DNA from: Knoellia remsis
Lineage (GTDB): Bacteria; Actinomycetota; Actinomycetes; Actinomycetales; Dermatophilaceae
DNA length: 64,000 nucleotides
Assembly (NCBI RefSeq): GCF_003002895.1
Contig: NZ_PVTI01000008.1
Location: 59,817 to 123,816, forward strand
Reading direction: 5' to 3'
Shown: piece after piece, positions 12,342 through 20,916 of the stretch
Numbering within the stretch: position 1 is the stretch's first letter
How the letters are laid out: every line of letters starts with the position of its first letter
Notes under the pieces: generated by a model
Seen by the model: only the letters and a program-made list of their open reading frames with translations
What the model was told of the DNA's origin: nothing
Databases searched by the model: none
Translations under genes and position numbers: made by a program

Positions 12342-13526
12342 TCAGACACCGGGCAGGGTCACGAGGTAGACCTCGCCGCTCCCGGTGACGGTGACCTCGC
12401 GGTCGCGGGCGCCGACGTATGCCGCCCGCACCGGTCCCAGCGTCAGGCTCGCCTCCGCGCTCGCGAGCGTGACCTCTCCGTAGAGGCAGAACGCGATCCG
12501 GGGGGTGCCGTCGCCCGGCACGACGACCCCGTCCGGGGAGTGCAGCCGGCGCAGCGCGAACCGGTCCGAGCTGCTCGGGAAGGACTCGACACCCGACAGC
12601 TCGGGGTCGGGGGTGGCGTGCCCGGCGCTGCCGTCGGCGTCTGCGTCGACGATGCGGAGCAGCTCGGTGACGTCGACGCGCTTGCTCGTGAGCCCGGCCC
12701 GCACGACGTTGTCGGAGTTCGCGAGGACCTCGACGCCGAGACCGCTGACGTAGGAGTGCAGCACCCCCGCGGGCACGTCGATGTAGTCGCCCGGCTCGAG
12801 GACGCGGTGGTACATGAGGAGGAGGACGGCCAGGCCGATGTCGTCGGGGTGGTCCTCGGCGACGCGCACGACCGCGGCCGCCTGGTGGCCGTCGTCGTCG
12901 GCGCTCGCAGACACGCGCACGCACGCGGCGACGAGCTCGCGCACGAACCCGGCGTGCTCGGCCGCCGGCACCGCGAGGACCGCCGCGAGGAGGGCGTGCG
13001 GCGGGTCCGGCTCACCGCTCGTCCCCTCGACGAGGCCCGAGAAGCGCGGGACGCCAAGACGCTTGGCGAGGGCAGAGACCTCGTCATGGGTCCGCATACC
13101 GACGAAGACCGTGAACGGCGAGACCGCGACGAGCAGCTCGGGCTTGGCCCAGTCGTCGACGTAGGTCGCGTCGGGGTCGCCCGCGGCCCGGTCGTGCTCA
13201 CGGATCTCGCGCGCCTGCTCGGCGGTGGGGTGCGCCTGGATCGAGATCGCGCGCCCGGGCGCGAGGACCTTGAGGAGGAACGGCAGGCGGTTCTCGTATG
13301 CCGCGGCGCACCGTGCGCCCATCTCGCCCTCGGGGTCGGCGCGGATGACGTCGGCGAGGGTCGTCGGTGTGCCGTCGCGCACGATGCCGCTGGGGCCGCT
13401 CTCGTGGGCGCCCATCCACAGCTCCGACTCGGGTTCAGGGCTCGGGATGGGTCGGTTCTGGAGACTCGCGATGGACACGTGCGATCCCCAGGGGTCGGTG
13501 AAGAGCACCGGCTCCAACAGGTCCAT
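12342..13526 (-). CDS. manA: Mannose-6-phosphate isomerase, class I
   Basis: 394 residues; interconverts fructose-6-phosphate and mannose-6-phosphate, the entry to GDP-mannose. Type I PMI features: zinc-binding region at IQAHPTAEQAREI, KPELLVAVSPFTVFVGMR, and the signature region GDYIDVPAGVLHSYVSGLGVEVLANSDNVVRAGLTSKRVDV. The product would feed ManC (divergent neighbour) via a phosphomannomutase such as the one at 39596. TAGGAT lies 7 nt before the ATG. Followed 73 bp downstream by the mannosyltransferase gene on the same strand. Confidence 0.94.
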   Translation of the reverse strand: MDLLEPVLFTDPWGSHVSIASLQNRPIPSPEPESELWMGAHESGPSGIVRDGTPTTLADVIRADPEGEMGARCAAAYENRLPFLLKVLAPGRAISIQAHPTAEQAREIREHDRAAGDPDATYVDDWAKPELLVAVSPFTVFVGMRTHDEVSALAKRLGVPRFSGLVEGTSGEPDPPHALLAAVLAVPAAEHAGFVRELVAACVRVSASADDDGHQAAAVVRVAEDHPDDIGLAVLLLMYHRVLEPGDYIDVPAGVLHSYVSGLGVEVLANSDNVVRAGLTSKRVDVTELLRIVDADADGSAGHATPDPELSGVESFPSSSDRFALRRLHSPDGVVVPGDGTPRIAFCLYGEVTLASAEASLTLGPVRAAYVGARDREVTVTGSGEVYLVTLPGV

Positions 13527-13567
13527 GCGTCGGATCCTATGTCGCGTCGGTGGCTACTCTGGCCCGC
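13527..13567. promoter_or_regulatory. 41-bp divergent promoter manA / manC
   Basis: TAGGAT faces manA and TACTCT faces manC, each 7 nt from the start codon. This leaves room for neither leader nor Shine-Dalgarno on either side, so the -35 elements must lie over the opposite gene's start. Confidence 0.6.
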
Positions 13568-14662
13568 ATGTCTGAGACTGGTGCTGGCGAGATTCCCGGG
13601 TTCTGGGCGGTCGTGCCCGCAGGAGGCGCGGGAACACGGCTGTGGCCGCTGTCGAGGCGGGGCAACCCGAAGTTCCTCCACGACCTCACCGGAGCGGGCG
13701 CGAGCCTGCTCCAGCAGACCGTGGAACGCGTCGCCCCGCTGGCCGGCGACCGCGTGGTCGTCGTCACGGGGGCGGGGCACGCCGCGGCGGTGCGCGAACA
13801 GCTGCCGCGGCTCGGGGATGCGCAGGTCCTCGCGGAGCCGTCGCCGCGGGACTCGATGGCGGCGATCGGTCTCGCGGCCGCGGTCGTCGAGGCGCGCGAC
13901 CCCGAGGCGATCATCGGGTCCTTCGCCGCCGACCACGTCATCCCTGACGGTGACGCGTTCCGGGCCTGCGTGGCCGAGGCCGTCGAGGTCGCGCGTGGGG
14001 GGCGGGTGGTGACGATCGGCATTGAGCCGACGCACCCGTCCACGGGGTTCGGCTACATCCAGATGGGTGCGCCGATCGCCGGTGTGGCCACGGCCCGCCG
14101 GGTGCGGCAGTTCGTCGAGAAGCCGTCCGCGGAGCGAGCCTCGGCCTACCTCGCGACGGGCGAGTTCCGGTGGAACGCAGGGATGTTCGTCGTGCGGGCC
14201 GCGACGCTGCTCGACCTGCTCCAGCGCTGGCACCCCGCTCTCGCCGAGGGGGTGCGAGCCATCGCGGCGGACCCGTCGCGGCTCGAGGAGCTGTGGCCGT
14301 CACTGGAGAAGATCGCCATCGACCACGCCGTCGCGGAGCCGGCGGCGGACATCGGCGTCGTCGCCGTCGTGCCCGGTGACTTCGCGTGGGACGACATCGG
14401 CGACTTCGGCAGCCTCGCCGCTCAGCTGCCCGAGCCGGGGGAGGGGCCGCGGGTGCTCGGCGACGCCGACCTCGTGCGGGCGGTGGGGTCGACCGGGCTC
14501 GTCGTGCCTCGGGGAGGGCGGCCCATCGCGGTGGTCGGGCTCGAGGACGTCGTCGTCGTCGACACCGGCGACGCGGTGCTCGTGACGTCGCGGGAGCGGG
14601 CGCAGGAGGTCAAGAAGGTCGTCGAGGGGCTTACCGAACAGGGGCGCACCGACCTCACCTGA
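13568..14662 (+). CDS. manC: Mannose-1-phosphate guanylyltransferase
   Basis: 364 residues; makes GDP-mannose from mannose-1-phosphate and GTP. The nucleotidyltransferase signature PAGGAGTRLWPLSRRGNPKFL is near residue 15, followed by EPSPRDSMAAIGLAA, FAADHVI (metal-binding region) and the sugar-binding VEKPSAERASAYL and WNAGMFV. The single-domain form lacks the PMI domain of bifunctional enzymes, which fits the separate manA next door. TACTCT lies 7 nt before ATG 13568. The end of the gene is followed by about 80 bp before the P450. Confidence 0.93.
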   Translation: MSETGAGEIPGFWAVVPAGGAGTRLWPLSRRGNPKFLHDLTGAGASLLQQTVERVAPLAGDRVVVVTGAGHAAAVREQLPRLGDAQVLAEPSPRDSMAAIGLAAAVVEARDPEAIIGSFAADHVIPDGDAFRACVAEAVEVARGGRVVTIGIEPTHPSTGFGYIQMGAPIAGVATARRVRQFVEKPSAERASAYLATGEFRWNAGMFVVRAATLLDLLQRWHPALAEGVRAIAADPSRLEELWPSLEKIAIDHAVAEPAADIGVVAVVPGDFAWDDIGDFGSLAAQLPEPGEGPRVLGDADLVRAVGSTGLVVPRGGRPIAVVGLEDVVVVDTGDAVLVTSRERAQEVKKVVEGLTEQGRTDLT

Positions 14663-14740
14663 CGCAGTCGTCCGTGTCGGGGTGACATTCCTGGCTACCG
14701 ACTATCGACTACAGGCGTAGAAGCGCGTAGCGTCGGCGAC

Positions 14741-16135
14741 GTGAACGCCATCGACACGTCGTCACCGGGTCCTGTCGCGCTCGTCGAGCCGCCCGTGCCC
14801 CTGGGCCGATGGGTCGCCATGCGCGAGCTGGGTCGTGACGCGCTGGCCACCTTGGAGAAGATCTGGCGCAGCCACGGTGACGTCGTCATGCTCCACGTCG
14901 GGCCGCGCTCGGCGAAGCTCGGGCTCATGGCGTTCAGCAGCCCCGAAGCGGCGGCCCAGATCTTCGGCGGCTCGACGTGGCGCAGCTTCGACAAGAACGA
15001 CAGCGCCTACCGCGAGCTGCGCCGCTGGATCGGCGAGGGGTTGCTGTCGGCGCAGGGCGAGGAGTGGACCCGGCAGAAGCGGTTCGTCCAGCCCGTCTTC
15101 ACCAAGGGCGCCGTCGACGGCTACACCGACCTCATGGTCGCCGAGATCGCCGACGTCCTCGAGACCCTGCCCACGTCGGCCTCCGGTGACGAGGCCGACA
15201 TCGACCTCGGCGACACGATGATGGCGCTCACCCTGCGCGTCGTCGTGCGGGCGCTCTTCGGCGAGTCCGGCGACGATGCCGTGCCCGTGGTGCGTCGGTC
15301 CTTCCCGCCGATGGCCGACACGATCATCCAGCGTGGGCTCTCACCGATCAAGGAGCCGATGACGTGGCCGACGCCGCGCAACCGGCGGGGGCTGCGGGCG
15401 CGCGCCGACCTGTGGGAGGTGTGCGAGCAGCTCATCACCGAGCGCCGGGCGAGCGGGGACTACGAGCGTGGCGACCTCCTCGGCCGGCTCATCGCGGCCC
15501 GAGACAACGGAGAAGCGTTGTCCGACACCGAGATTCGCGACCAGGTCCTCGTCTTCATGCTCGCCGGTCACGAGACCACGTCCACAGCGCTGACGTTCGC
15601 ACTCCACCTGCTCGGACGGCATACGGACATCCAGGACGCGGTGCGCGCAGAGGTGGCCGAGGTCATTGGTGACCGCACACCCACCGCCGCCGACGCCGCG
15701 AACCTCACCCTGACGAACGCCGTCCTCAAGGAGGCGATGCGGCTCTACCCGTCGGCGCCGATGATCGGGCGGGTGGCGACCGAGGACACGACGGTTGCCG
15801 GAGCGCCGGTGCGGCGAGGGATGGCGGTCGTGGTCTCGGTACGCAACATCCAGCGCCACCCTGACCTGTGGCCGGACCCGCTGCGGTTCGACCCGTCCCG
15901 CTTCCTCGGCGGCGCGGAGAAGGAGCGCCACCGCTATGCATGGATGCCGTTCGGGGGCGGGCCGAGGGCGTGCATCGGGCAGTACTTCTCGATGACCGAG
16001 GCGGTGCTCGTGCTCGCGATGCTGCTGCGCGAGCACTCGGTCACGGCGCTCGCCGACACCGACCATCTGCCAGTGACGGCGACGATCACCCAGGCGCCGG
16101 TCGAGCCCGTCCGCGTCCGCCTCCACCGCCTCTGA
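14741..16135 (+). CDS. Cytochrome P450
   Basis: 464 residues, longer than the 400-residue soluble bacterial P450s. Heme-binding signature FGGGPRACIG with cysteine ligand near residue 411; I-helix oxygen-activation motif AGHETTS near residue 275; K-helix ExxR as EAMR near residue 331. Uses electrons from a ferredoxin or reductase, neither of which is encoded nearby, so the partner is supplied elsewhere. The substrate cannot be told. The GTG start has TAGCGT 7 nt upstream, giving a leaderless transcript. The neighbourhood (manC upstream, ABC exporter converging) gives no pathway. Confidence 0.93.
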   Translation: MNAIDTSSPGPVALVEPPVPLGRWVAMRELGRDALATLEKIWRSHGDVVMLHVGPRSAKLGLMAFSSPEAAAQIFGGSTWRSFDKNDSAYRELRRWIGEGLLSAQGEEWTRQKRFVQPVFTKGAVDGYTDLMVAEIADVLETLPTSASGDEADIDLGDTMMALTLRVVVRALFGESGDDAVPVVRRSFPPMADTIIQRGLSPIKEPMTWPTPRNRRGLRARADLWEVCEQLITERRASGDYERGDLLGRLIAARDNGEALSDTEIRDQVLVFMLAGHETTSTALTFALHLLGRHTDIQDAVRAEVAEVIGDRTPTAADAANLTLTNAVLKEAMRLYPSAPMIGRVATEDTTVAGAPVRRGMAVVVSVRNIQRHPDLWPDPLRFDPSRFLGGAEKERHRYAWMPFGGGPRACIGQYFSMTEAVLVLAMLLREHSVTALADTDHLPVTATITQAPVEPVRVRLHRL

Positions 16136-16137
16136 GG

Positions 16138-17730
16138 TCAGGCCACATCGCGGGCGCGGTATGCCGCGAAGGCGGCTGCCGTGATCGCCGCCGCGACCGC
16201 GGTGGTCACGAGAACCGGGGTCCACGTGAACTCGCCGCCCGGCAGCTGCGGGACGTGCGCGAACGGCGAGACCTTGACGAGCCAGTCGGGCAGGCCGATG
16301 GTCGCGCCGAGCTCGCCGAGGGCGAACGCGACCGCGAGGGCACCCCACCCGATCGCCGGAGCCCATCGCGGCAGGGCGGCCGAGGCGAGGAGCGCGACGG
16401 CGACGAGGACGAGCACCGCCGGGATGCGTGCGGCCGCCGCACCGAGGATCGAGCTCACGCCGGGCACCTCGCCCTGCCCGCCGGCGCCGAGACCGACGAC
16501 GAGGGCGAGCACGAGGAGCAGCACCGTGGGCAGCGCGAACGCGATGAGGGCGTGAGCGCCCAGCCACGACGATCGTGACGTCGCCGTCGCGAGCACCTCC
16601 TCACCACGGCCGGAGCGCTCCTCGCTCGCGACGCGCAGGGCGATGCCGATGCCCGCTGCCGCGGCAGCGACGCCGACGAAGGCAAGCTCGGTCGCGAGGA
16701 AGATGTCGGTGATCGACCCGGCGCTGCCGCCGAGCTTCCTGAGCATGTCGACGACGGCCGGGTCGGACGCCATGTCCGCGACCGAGGTGACGAGGCTGCC
16801 GAGGACGCCGCCGAGGACGACGAACGCCGCGAGCCAGCCGACGACCGACGGCCGGGTGAGTCGCCAGGTCAGCCCGGTCGGGGTGCCGAGCGAGGGCCGG
16901 GCGCTCGCCGGTCCCGGACGCGAGGGGAGCAGCCCGGCGCCGACGTCGCGACGGTCGAGCAGCGAGTAGGCGAGCCCGACGAGCACGGCCGCGAGGGCGA
17001 CGGCGAGCCCGAGGACCCAGAACCGGTTGGGGCCGTAGGCGCCGACCTTGTTCGCCCAGCCGAGCGGGCTGGCCCAGGACAGCACCTGCGCGCCGCCGCC
17101 TGCGGTGTCGCCGACCGCGCGCAGGACGAACATCACCGCGAGCACGCTCAAGGCGATGCCGGCGCAGGCGCGCGCGCTCGTCGTGAGCTGCGCCGCGACG
17201 GCTGTCACGCCGACCATCGCGATGCCGGCGATGACCCAGGCCACGCCGAACCCGACCGAGCCGGCGGCGTCGAGACCGATGCCGATGAGCCCGAGGGCCG
17301 AGAGCAGCCCGGCCGCGACGACGGCGATCCCCGCGAGCAACATCGCAGCGGTGAGCGGTGCGCGCCTGCCGACGACGCCGGCGCCGACGAGCTCAAGGCG
17401 ACCCACCTCCTCCTCGACGCGCGTGTGCCGCCGCACCACGGCATACGCCAACAGGGCGACGAAGACGGCACCCATGACGACGGTCTTGAAGACCGCCAGG
17501 GCGCCGAGGTTCTCGGCGGCGATCGGGCCGTACATCGCCTCGACGGCCGGGTTCGCGAGGACCGATCCGAGGCCGGCCTTGGCCGCGGCTTCGGTCGGGT
17601 AGAGGTCGAGGGTCGCCTGCGCGGACCCGACGGAGAGTGCCGTGAGAGCCAGGAGGGCGACGGGGATGAGGACGCGGTCGCGCCGCCACGCGAGGCGGAG
17701 CAGGGTGCCGGTGCCGGTGAGCTCGCTCAT
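16138..17730 (-). CDS. ABC-2-type exporter permease
   Basis: 530 residues with about twelve hydrophobic segments in two similar halves: LLRLAWRRDRVLIPVALLALTAL begins the first and WRLTRPSVVGWLAAFVVLGGVLGSLV the second. This large two-half layout is typical of actinobacterial permeases annotated as polyketide-antibiotic or multidrug exporters. SEERSGRGEEVLATATSRSSWLGAHAL, a common element of these proteins, is present. The ATG overlaps the stop of the upstream ATPase gene (ATGA), so the two are coupled. Convergent with P450, 2 bp apart. The substrate is unknown. Confidence 0.85.
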   Translation of the reverse strand: MSELTGTGTLLRLAWRRDRVLIPVALLALTALSVGSAQATLDLYPTEAAAKAGLGSVLANPAVEAMYGPIAAENLGALAVFKTVVMGAVFVALLAYAVVRRHTRVEEEVGRLELVGAGVVGRRAPLTAAMLLAGIAVVAAGLLSALGLIGIGLDAAGSVGFGVAWVIAGIAMVGVTAVAAQLTTSARACAGIALSVLAVMFVLRAVGDTAGGGAQVLSWASPLGWANKVGAYGPNRFWVLGLAVALAAVLVGLAYSLLDRRDVGAGLLPSRPGPASARPSLGTPTGLTWRLTRPSVVGWLAAFVVLGGVLGSLVTSVADMASDPAVVDMLRKLGGSAGSITDIFLATELAFVGVAAAAAGIGIALRVASEERSGRGEEVLATATSRSSWLGAHALIAFALPTVLLLVLALVVGLGAGGQGEVPGVSSILGAAAARIPAVLVLVAVALLASAALPRWAPAIGWGALAVAFALGELGATIGLPDWLVKVSPFAHVPQLPGGEFTWTPVLVTTAVAAAITAAAFAAYRARDVA

Positions 17731-18641
17731 CAGACCGTCACGCTCTCGGGCGCCTGCGCATAGTGCGCGAGGAAGAGGTCCTCGAGGCTCGCCGGCTCGC
17801 AGGTCAGGTTCGTGATGCCGAGGCGGTCGAGGCGGCCGACGGCGTCGCCGACATGCTCGGCGTCGACGGAGAAGCGGATGTCGGTGCCGGCCTCGTCGAC
17901 GACGACGTCCTCGATGCCCGGCCAGCCCGAAATGTCCTGTCCCACAGGGGTTCTGACGACGGCGTGCACCGTCGATCGGGACAGGTGACGCAGCTCGGTC
18001 AGGGTGCCGGTCTCGACGATCCGGCCGGCGCGCACGATGCTCACCCGCTCGGCCGCGTGCTCGACCTCGCTGAGAATGTGGCTCGAGAGCAGCACCGAGT
18101 GGCCGCGCTCACGCGCGGCGCGCAGCTCGTCCTGGAAGACGCGCTCCATGAGCGGGTCGAGGCCCGAGGTCGGCTCGTCGAGGATGAGCAGGGGAGCGTC
18201 GGAGGCGAGGGCCGCGACGAGGGCAACCTTCTGCCGGTTGCCCTTGGAGTAGGAACGGGCCTTCTTCGTCGGGTCGAGCTCGAAGCGCTCGATGAGCTCG
18301 GCGCGGCGGCGCTCGTCGATGCCGCCGCGGAGGCGGGCGAGGACGTCGATCGTCTCGCCGCCGGTGAGGTTGGGCCAGAGGGCGACGTCGCCGGGGACGT
18401 AGGCGACCCGGCGGTGCAGCTCAGTCGCGTCACGCCACGGGTCCCCGCCGAGGAGGCGGGCCTCGCCGGAGTCGGCCTTGGTCAGGCCGAGCAGGATGCG
18501 GATGGTCGTCGACTTGCCGGCGCCGTTGGGGCCGAGGAAGCCGTGGACCTCACCCTCGGGGACGGTGAGGTCGAGACCGTCGAGCGCCACGGTGGGGCCG
18601 AAGGTCTTGCGGAGGTCGCGGGTCTCGATGACGGTGTTCAC
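17730..18641 (-). CDS. ABC transporter ATP-binding protein
   Basis: 303 residues. Walker A GPNGAGKS near residues 37-44, signature region [16 protein letters not shown] (a KGNRQK variant of LSGGQ seen in ABC-2 exporters), Walker [13 protein letters not shown], and the H-loop in [12 protein letters not shown]. Drives the permease encoded directly downstream. The GTG at 18641 is preferred over the ATG at 18653 because TATGGT lies exactly 7 nt before it, and this box contains the upstream ATG. Transcription is likely repressed by the divergent GbsR/MarR-type gene through the shared palindrome. Confidence 0.9.
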   Translation of the reverse strand: MNTVIETRDLRKTFGPTVALDGLDLTVPEGEVHGFLGPNGAGKSTTIRILLGLTKADSGEARLLGGDPWRDATELHRRVAYVPGDVALWPNLTGGETIDVLARLRGGIDERRRAELIERFELDPTKKARSYSKGNRQKVALVAALASDAPLLILDEPTSGLDPLMERVFQDELRAARERGHSVLLSSHILSEVEHAAERVSIVRAGRIVETGTLTELRHLSRSTVHAVVRTPVGQDISGWPGIEDVVVDEAGTDIRFSVDAEHVGDAVGRLDRLGITNLTCEPASLEDLFLAHYAQAPESVTV

Positions 18642-18695
18642 GGGAACGACCATACACGCTTTTCACAAAAACGTGAATGTTCTAAAGTGGCGCGT
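18642..18695. promoter_or_regulatory. Divergent promoters with palindromic operator TTCAC-N6-GTGAA
   Basis: Perfect inverted repeat TTCAC (18662-18666) and GTGAA (18673-18677) separated by AAAAAC, lying between two -10 boxes: TATGGT (18654-18649, minus) for the ABC operon and TAAAGT (18683-18688, plus) for the regulator, each 7 nt from its start. The position fits a repressor site controlling both directions. The region is strikingly AT-rich for this genome. Confidence 0.7.
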
Positions 18696-19232
18696 ATGCC
18701 GTCTCGCTCACCTGCCGCCTCGCGCACCACCGCGCCCGCGCGCGCCGCCGCACCCCGGGGCCGCCGCGGTCCGTCGCACGCCACGTCGCACGCCGTGGTC
18801 GAGAAGCTGGGATCGGCGCTGTCGGCCGCCGGCTTCCCGCCGATGCCGTCGCGCGTCTTCGCCGCGCTCCTCGTCGACGAGGACGGGCGGATGACCGCCT
18901 CCGAACTCGCCGAGGAGCTGTCGGTCAGCGCGGCCGCGGTGTCAGGGGCGGTGCGCTACCTCTCGCACATCGGCCTGCTCCGCCGGGAGCGGGAGCGCGG
19001 CAGCCGCAAGGACGTCTTCGTCGTCCAGGACGACGCCTGGCGCGGCGCCCTGACGAACACCGGCTCGACCTATGCCCCGATCATCGCGGCGCTCGCCGAT
19101 GGGGTGGAGCACCTCGGGGCCGACACCGAGGGCGGGGAGCGGCTCCAGATGTCGCGGGAGTTCCTCGAGTTCGTCACCGCCGAGATGGACGGGATGCTCG
19201 AGCGCTGGGAGGCGCACAAGCGCACTCGGTGA
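18696..19232 (+). CDS. GbsR/MarR-like winged-helix regulator
   Basis: 178 residues. After a basic Ala-rich N-terminus of about 30 residues comes a winged-helix DNA-binding domain: MPSRVFAALLVDEDGRMTASELAEELSVSAAAVSGAVRYLSHIGLLRRERERGSRKDVFVV. The C-terminal helix pair (LEFVTAEMDGMLERWEAHK) is a probable dimerisation element. This pattern is typical of actinobacterial MarR/GbsR-like repressors placed divergently to drug exporter operons. TAAAGT lies 7 nt before the ATG; the start codon itself is inside a GTATGCCG octamer. Confidence 0.85.
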   Translation: MPSRSPAASRTTAPARAAAPRGRRGPSHATSHAVVEKLGSALSAAGFPPMPSRVFAALLVDEDGRMTASELAEELSVSAAAVSGAVRYLSHIGLLRRERERGSRKDVFVVQDDAWRGALTNTGSTYAPIIAALADGVEHLGADTEGGERLQMSREFLEFVTAEMDGMLERWEAHKRTR

Positions 19233-19286
19233 GCGGCCGGCATACGGCACGAGGCGGCCCAACGGCCGACTACCATGGAACTTCTG

Positions 19287-20519
19287 ATGACTGACACCCT
19301 CTCCACCATCTCGGCCGGCGTCGAGGCGGCGCTTCCCGAACTCCTCGCCTTCCGGCGCGACCTGCACCAGCATCCCGAGCTCGCCCGTGACGAGCACCGC
19401 ACGACCAACGCCGTCGCCACGCGCCTCGAGCAGGCCGGTATCCGCGTGCGCCGACTCCCCGGGACAGGGCTCGTCGCCGACATCGGGCCGGAGCAGCCGA
19501 CCTACCGGGTTGCGCTGCGCGCCGACATGGACGCGCTGCCCGTGCAGGAGCGCACCGGGCTGGAGTTCTCGTCCGTCGTCGACGGCGTCACCCACGCCTG
19601 CGGGCACGACGTCCACACGACCGCACTGCTCGGTGCCGTCCTCGCGCTCGCGTCCGTCGAGGAGGACCTGCGCGAGCGGGGCACCGCGGTGCGCGCCATC
19701 TTCCAGGCCGCCGAGGAGGTCATCCCCGGCGGGGCGCTCGAGGCCATCGCCGAGGGCGTGATGGACGGGGTCGACGCGATCTTCGCGCTGCACTGCGACC
19801 CGTCGCTCGACGTCGGCCAGGTCGGCCTGCGCGAGGGCCCGATCACGGCCGCGTGCGACCACCTCACGGTCCAGCTCAGCGGGCGCGGGGGGCACACGTC
19901 GCGCCCGCAGCTCACCGAGGACCTCACCTATGCCCTCGCCAAGGTCGTCACCGACGTGCCGGCCGCCCTGTCACGCCGACTCGACCCGCGCGCCGGTGCC
20001 GCGCTCGTCTGGGGCGTGGTGCGGTCCGGGACCGCGAGCAACGTCATCCCGAGCTCGGGGGAGTGCCGCGGGACGCTGCGGATGCTCGACGCCGCCGCGT
20101 GGCTCACCGTCGGACCGCTGCTGGAGGAGATCGTCCAGGGCACGGTCGCTCCCTATGGCGTGCAGGCCACCCTCGACCGGGTCAAGGGCGTGCCACCGGT
20201 CGTGAACCAGCCCGACGCGATCGACGCCTTCCGGCTCGCGTGCCTCGCGGTGGGGCTGCAGGTCGCGCCGACGGGACAGTCGCTCGGTGGCGAGGACTAC
20301 TCGTGGTACCTCTCGCACGCCCCCGGCGCCATGGCGCGCCTCGGGACGCGGACGCCGGGCGGGCGGACGTTCGACCTGCATCAGGGCGACGTCGTCATCG
20401 ACGAGGACGCCATCGGGATCGGGGCCCGACTGCTCGCCTCCGTCGTCGTCGCCCACACCGTCAAGGCCGGCGGCGACACGTTGGCCATCGAGGGAGTCGA
20501 GGTCGTCGAGCGTGCCTGA
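19287..20519 (+). CDS. M20-family amidohydrolase (peptidase / N-acyl-amino-acid hydrolase)
   Basis: About 410 residues, like HipO/IAA-amino-acid hydrolases. FRRDLHQHPELARDEHRTT is the N-terminal family motif; RADMDALPVQERTGLEFSS and HACGHDVHTTALLGA hold metal ligands (Asp, Cys/His); FQAAEEVIPGGA contains the catalytic Glu; GGEDYSWYL near the C-terminus is the last ligand region. Hydrolyses an amide of unknown type. ATG 19275 and ATG 19287 are both possible; TACCAT overlaps the first ATG and favours the second. The stop overlaps the cytidine deaminase start, so it leads the nucleoside operon. Confidence 0.85.
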   Translation: MTDTLSTISAGVEAALPELLAFRRDLHQHPELARDEHRTTNAVATRLEQAGIRVRRLPGTGLVADIGPEQPTYRVALRADMDALPVQERTGLEFSSVVDGVTHACGHDVHTTALLGAVLALASVEEDLRERGTAVRAIFQAAEEVIPGGALEAIAEGVMDGVDAIFALHCDPSLDVGQVGLREGPITAACDHLTVQLSGRGGHTSRPQLTEDLTYALAKVVTDVPAALSRRLDPRAGAALVWGVVRSGTASNVIPSSGECRGTLRMLDAAAWLTVGPLLEEIVQGTVAPYGVQATLDRVKGVPPVVNQPDAIDAFRLACLAVGLQVAPTGQSLGGEDYSWYLSHAPGAMARLGTRTPGGRTFDLHQGDVVIDEDAIGIGARLLASVVVAHTVKAGGDTLAIEGVEVVERA

Positions 20520-20904
20520 CGTCGACTGGGAAGCCTTGCGCGAGAAGGCTGTTCGTATGACGCAGCGCGCCTATGCGCCGTACTCGAACTTCGTCGTCGG
20601 CGTCGCCGGCCTCGTCGACGACGGTCGGGTCGTCGCCGGCTGCAATGTCGAGAACGCGGCCTACGGCGTGACGCTGTGCGCCGAGTGCGGCATGGTCTCG
20701 GAGCTGCACGCGACCGGGGGCGGACGACTCCTCGCGGTGTTCTGCGTCGGCGGGGACGGTGAGGCCCTCATGCCGTGCGGGCGGTGCCGACAGCTGCTCT
20801 GGGAGAACGGCGGGCCGTCGTGCCTGCTCATGACACCGGAGGGTGTGCGGACGATGGAACAGATCCTGCCGCAGGCCTTCGGTCCCGAGAACCTGCGCGG
20901 TTGA
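20512..20904 (+). CDS. cdd: Cytidine deaminase
   Basis: 130 residues, the small homotetrameric class; deaminates cytidine and deoxycytidine to uridine forms. Zinc-site motifs: CNVENAAYGVTLCAE with the catalytic Glu in CAE, and PCGRCRQLL with two Cys ligands. N-terminal AYAPYSNFVVGVAG is the substrate-binding segment. GTG 20512 lies 8 bp inside the preceding gene's end, indicating translational coupling. Followed 12 bp later by deoA, so products can pass to phosphorolysis. Confidence 0.94.
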   Translation: MPDVDWEALREKAVRMTQRAYAPYSNFVVGVAGLVDDGRVVAGCNVENAAYGVTLCAECGMVSELHATGGGRLLAVFCVGGDGEALMPCGRCRQLLWENGGPSCLLMTPEGVRTMEQILPQAFGPENLRG

Positions 20905-20916
20905 CATGATGACGCC

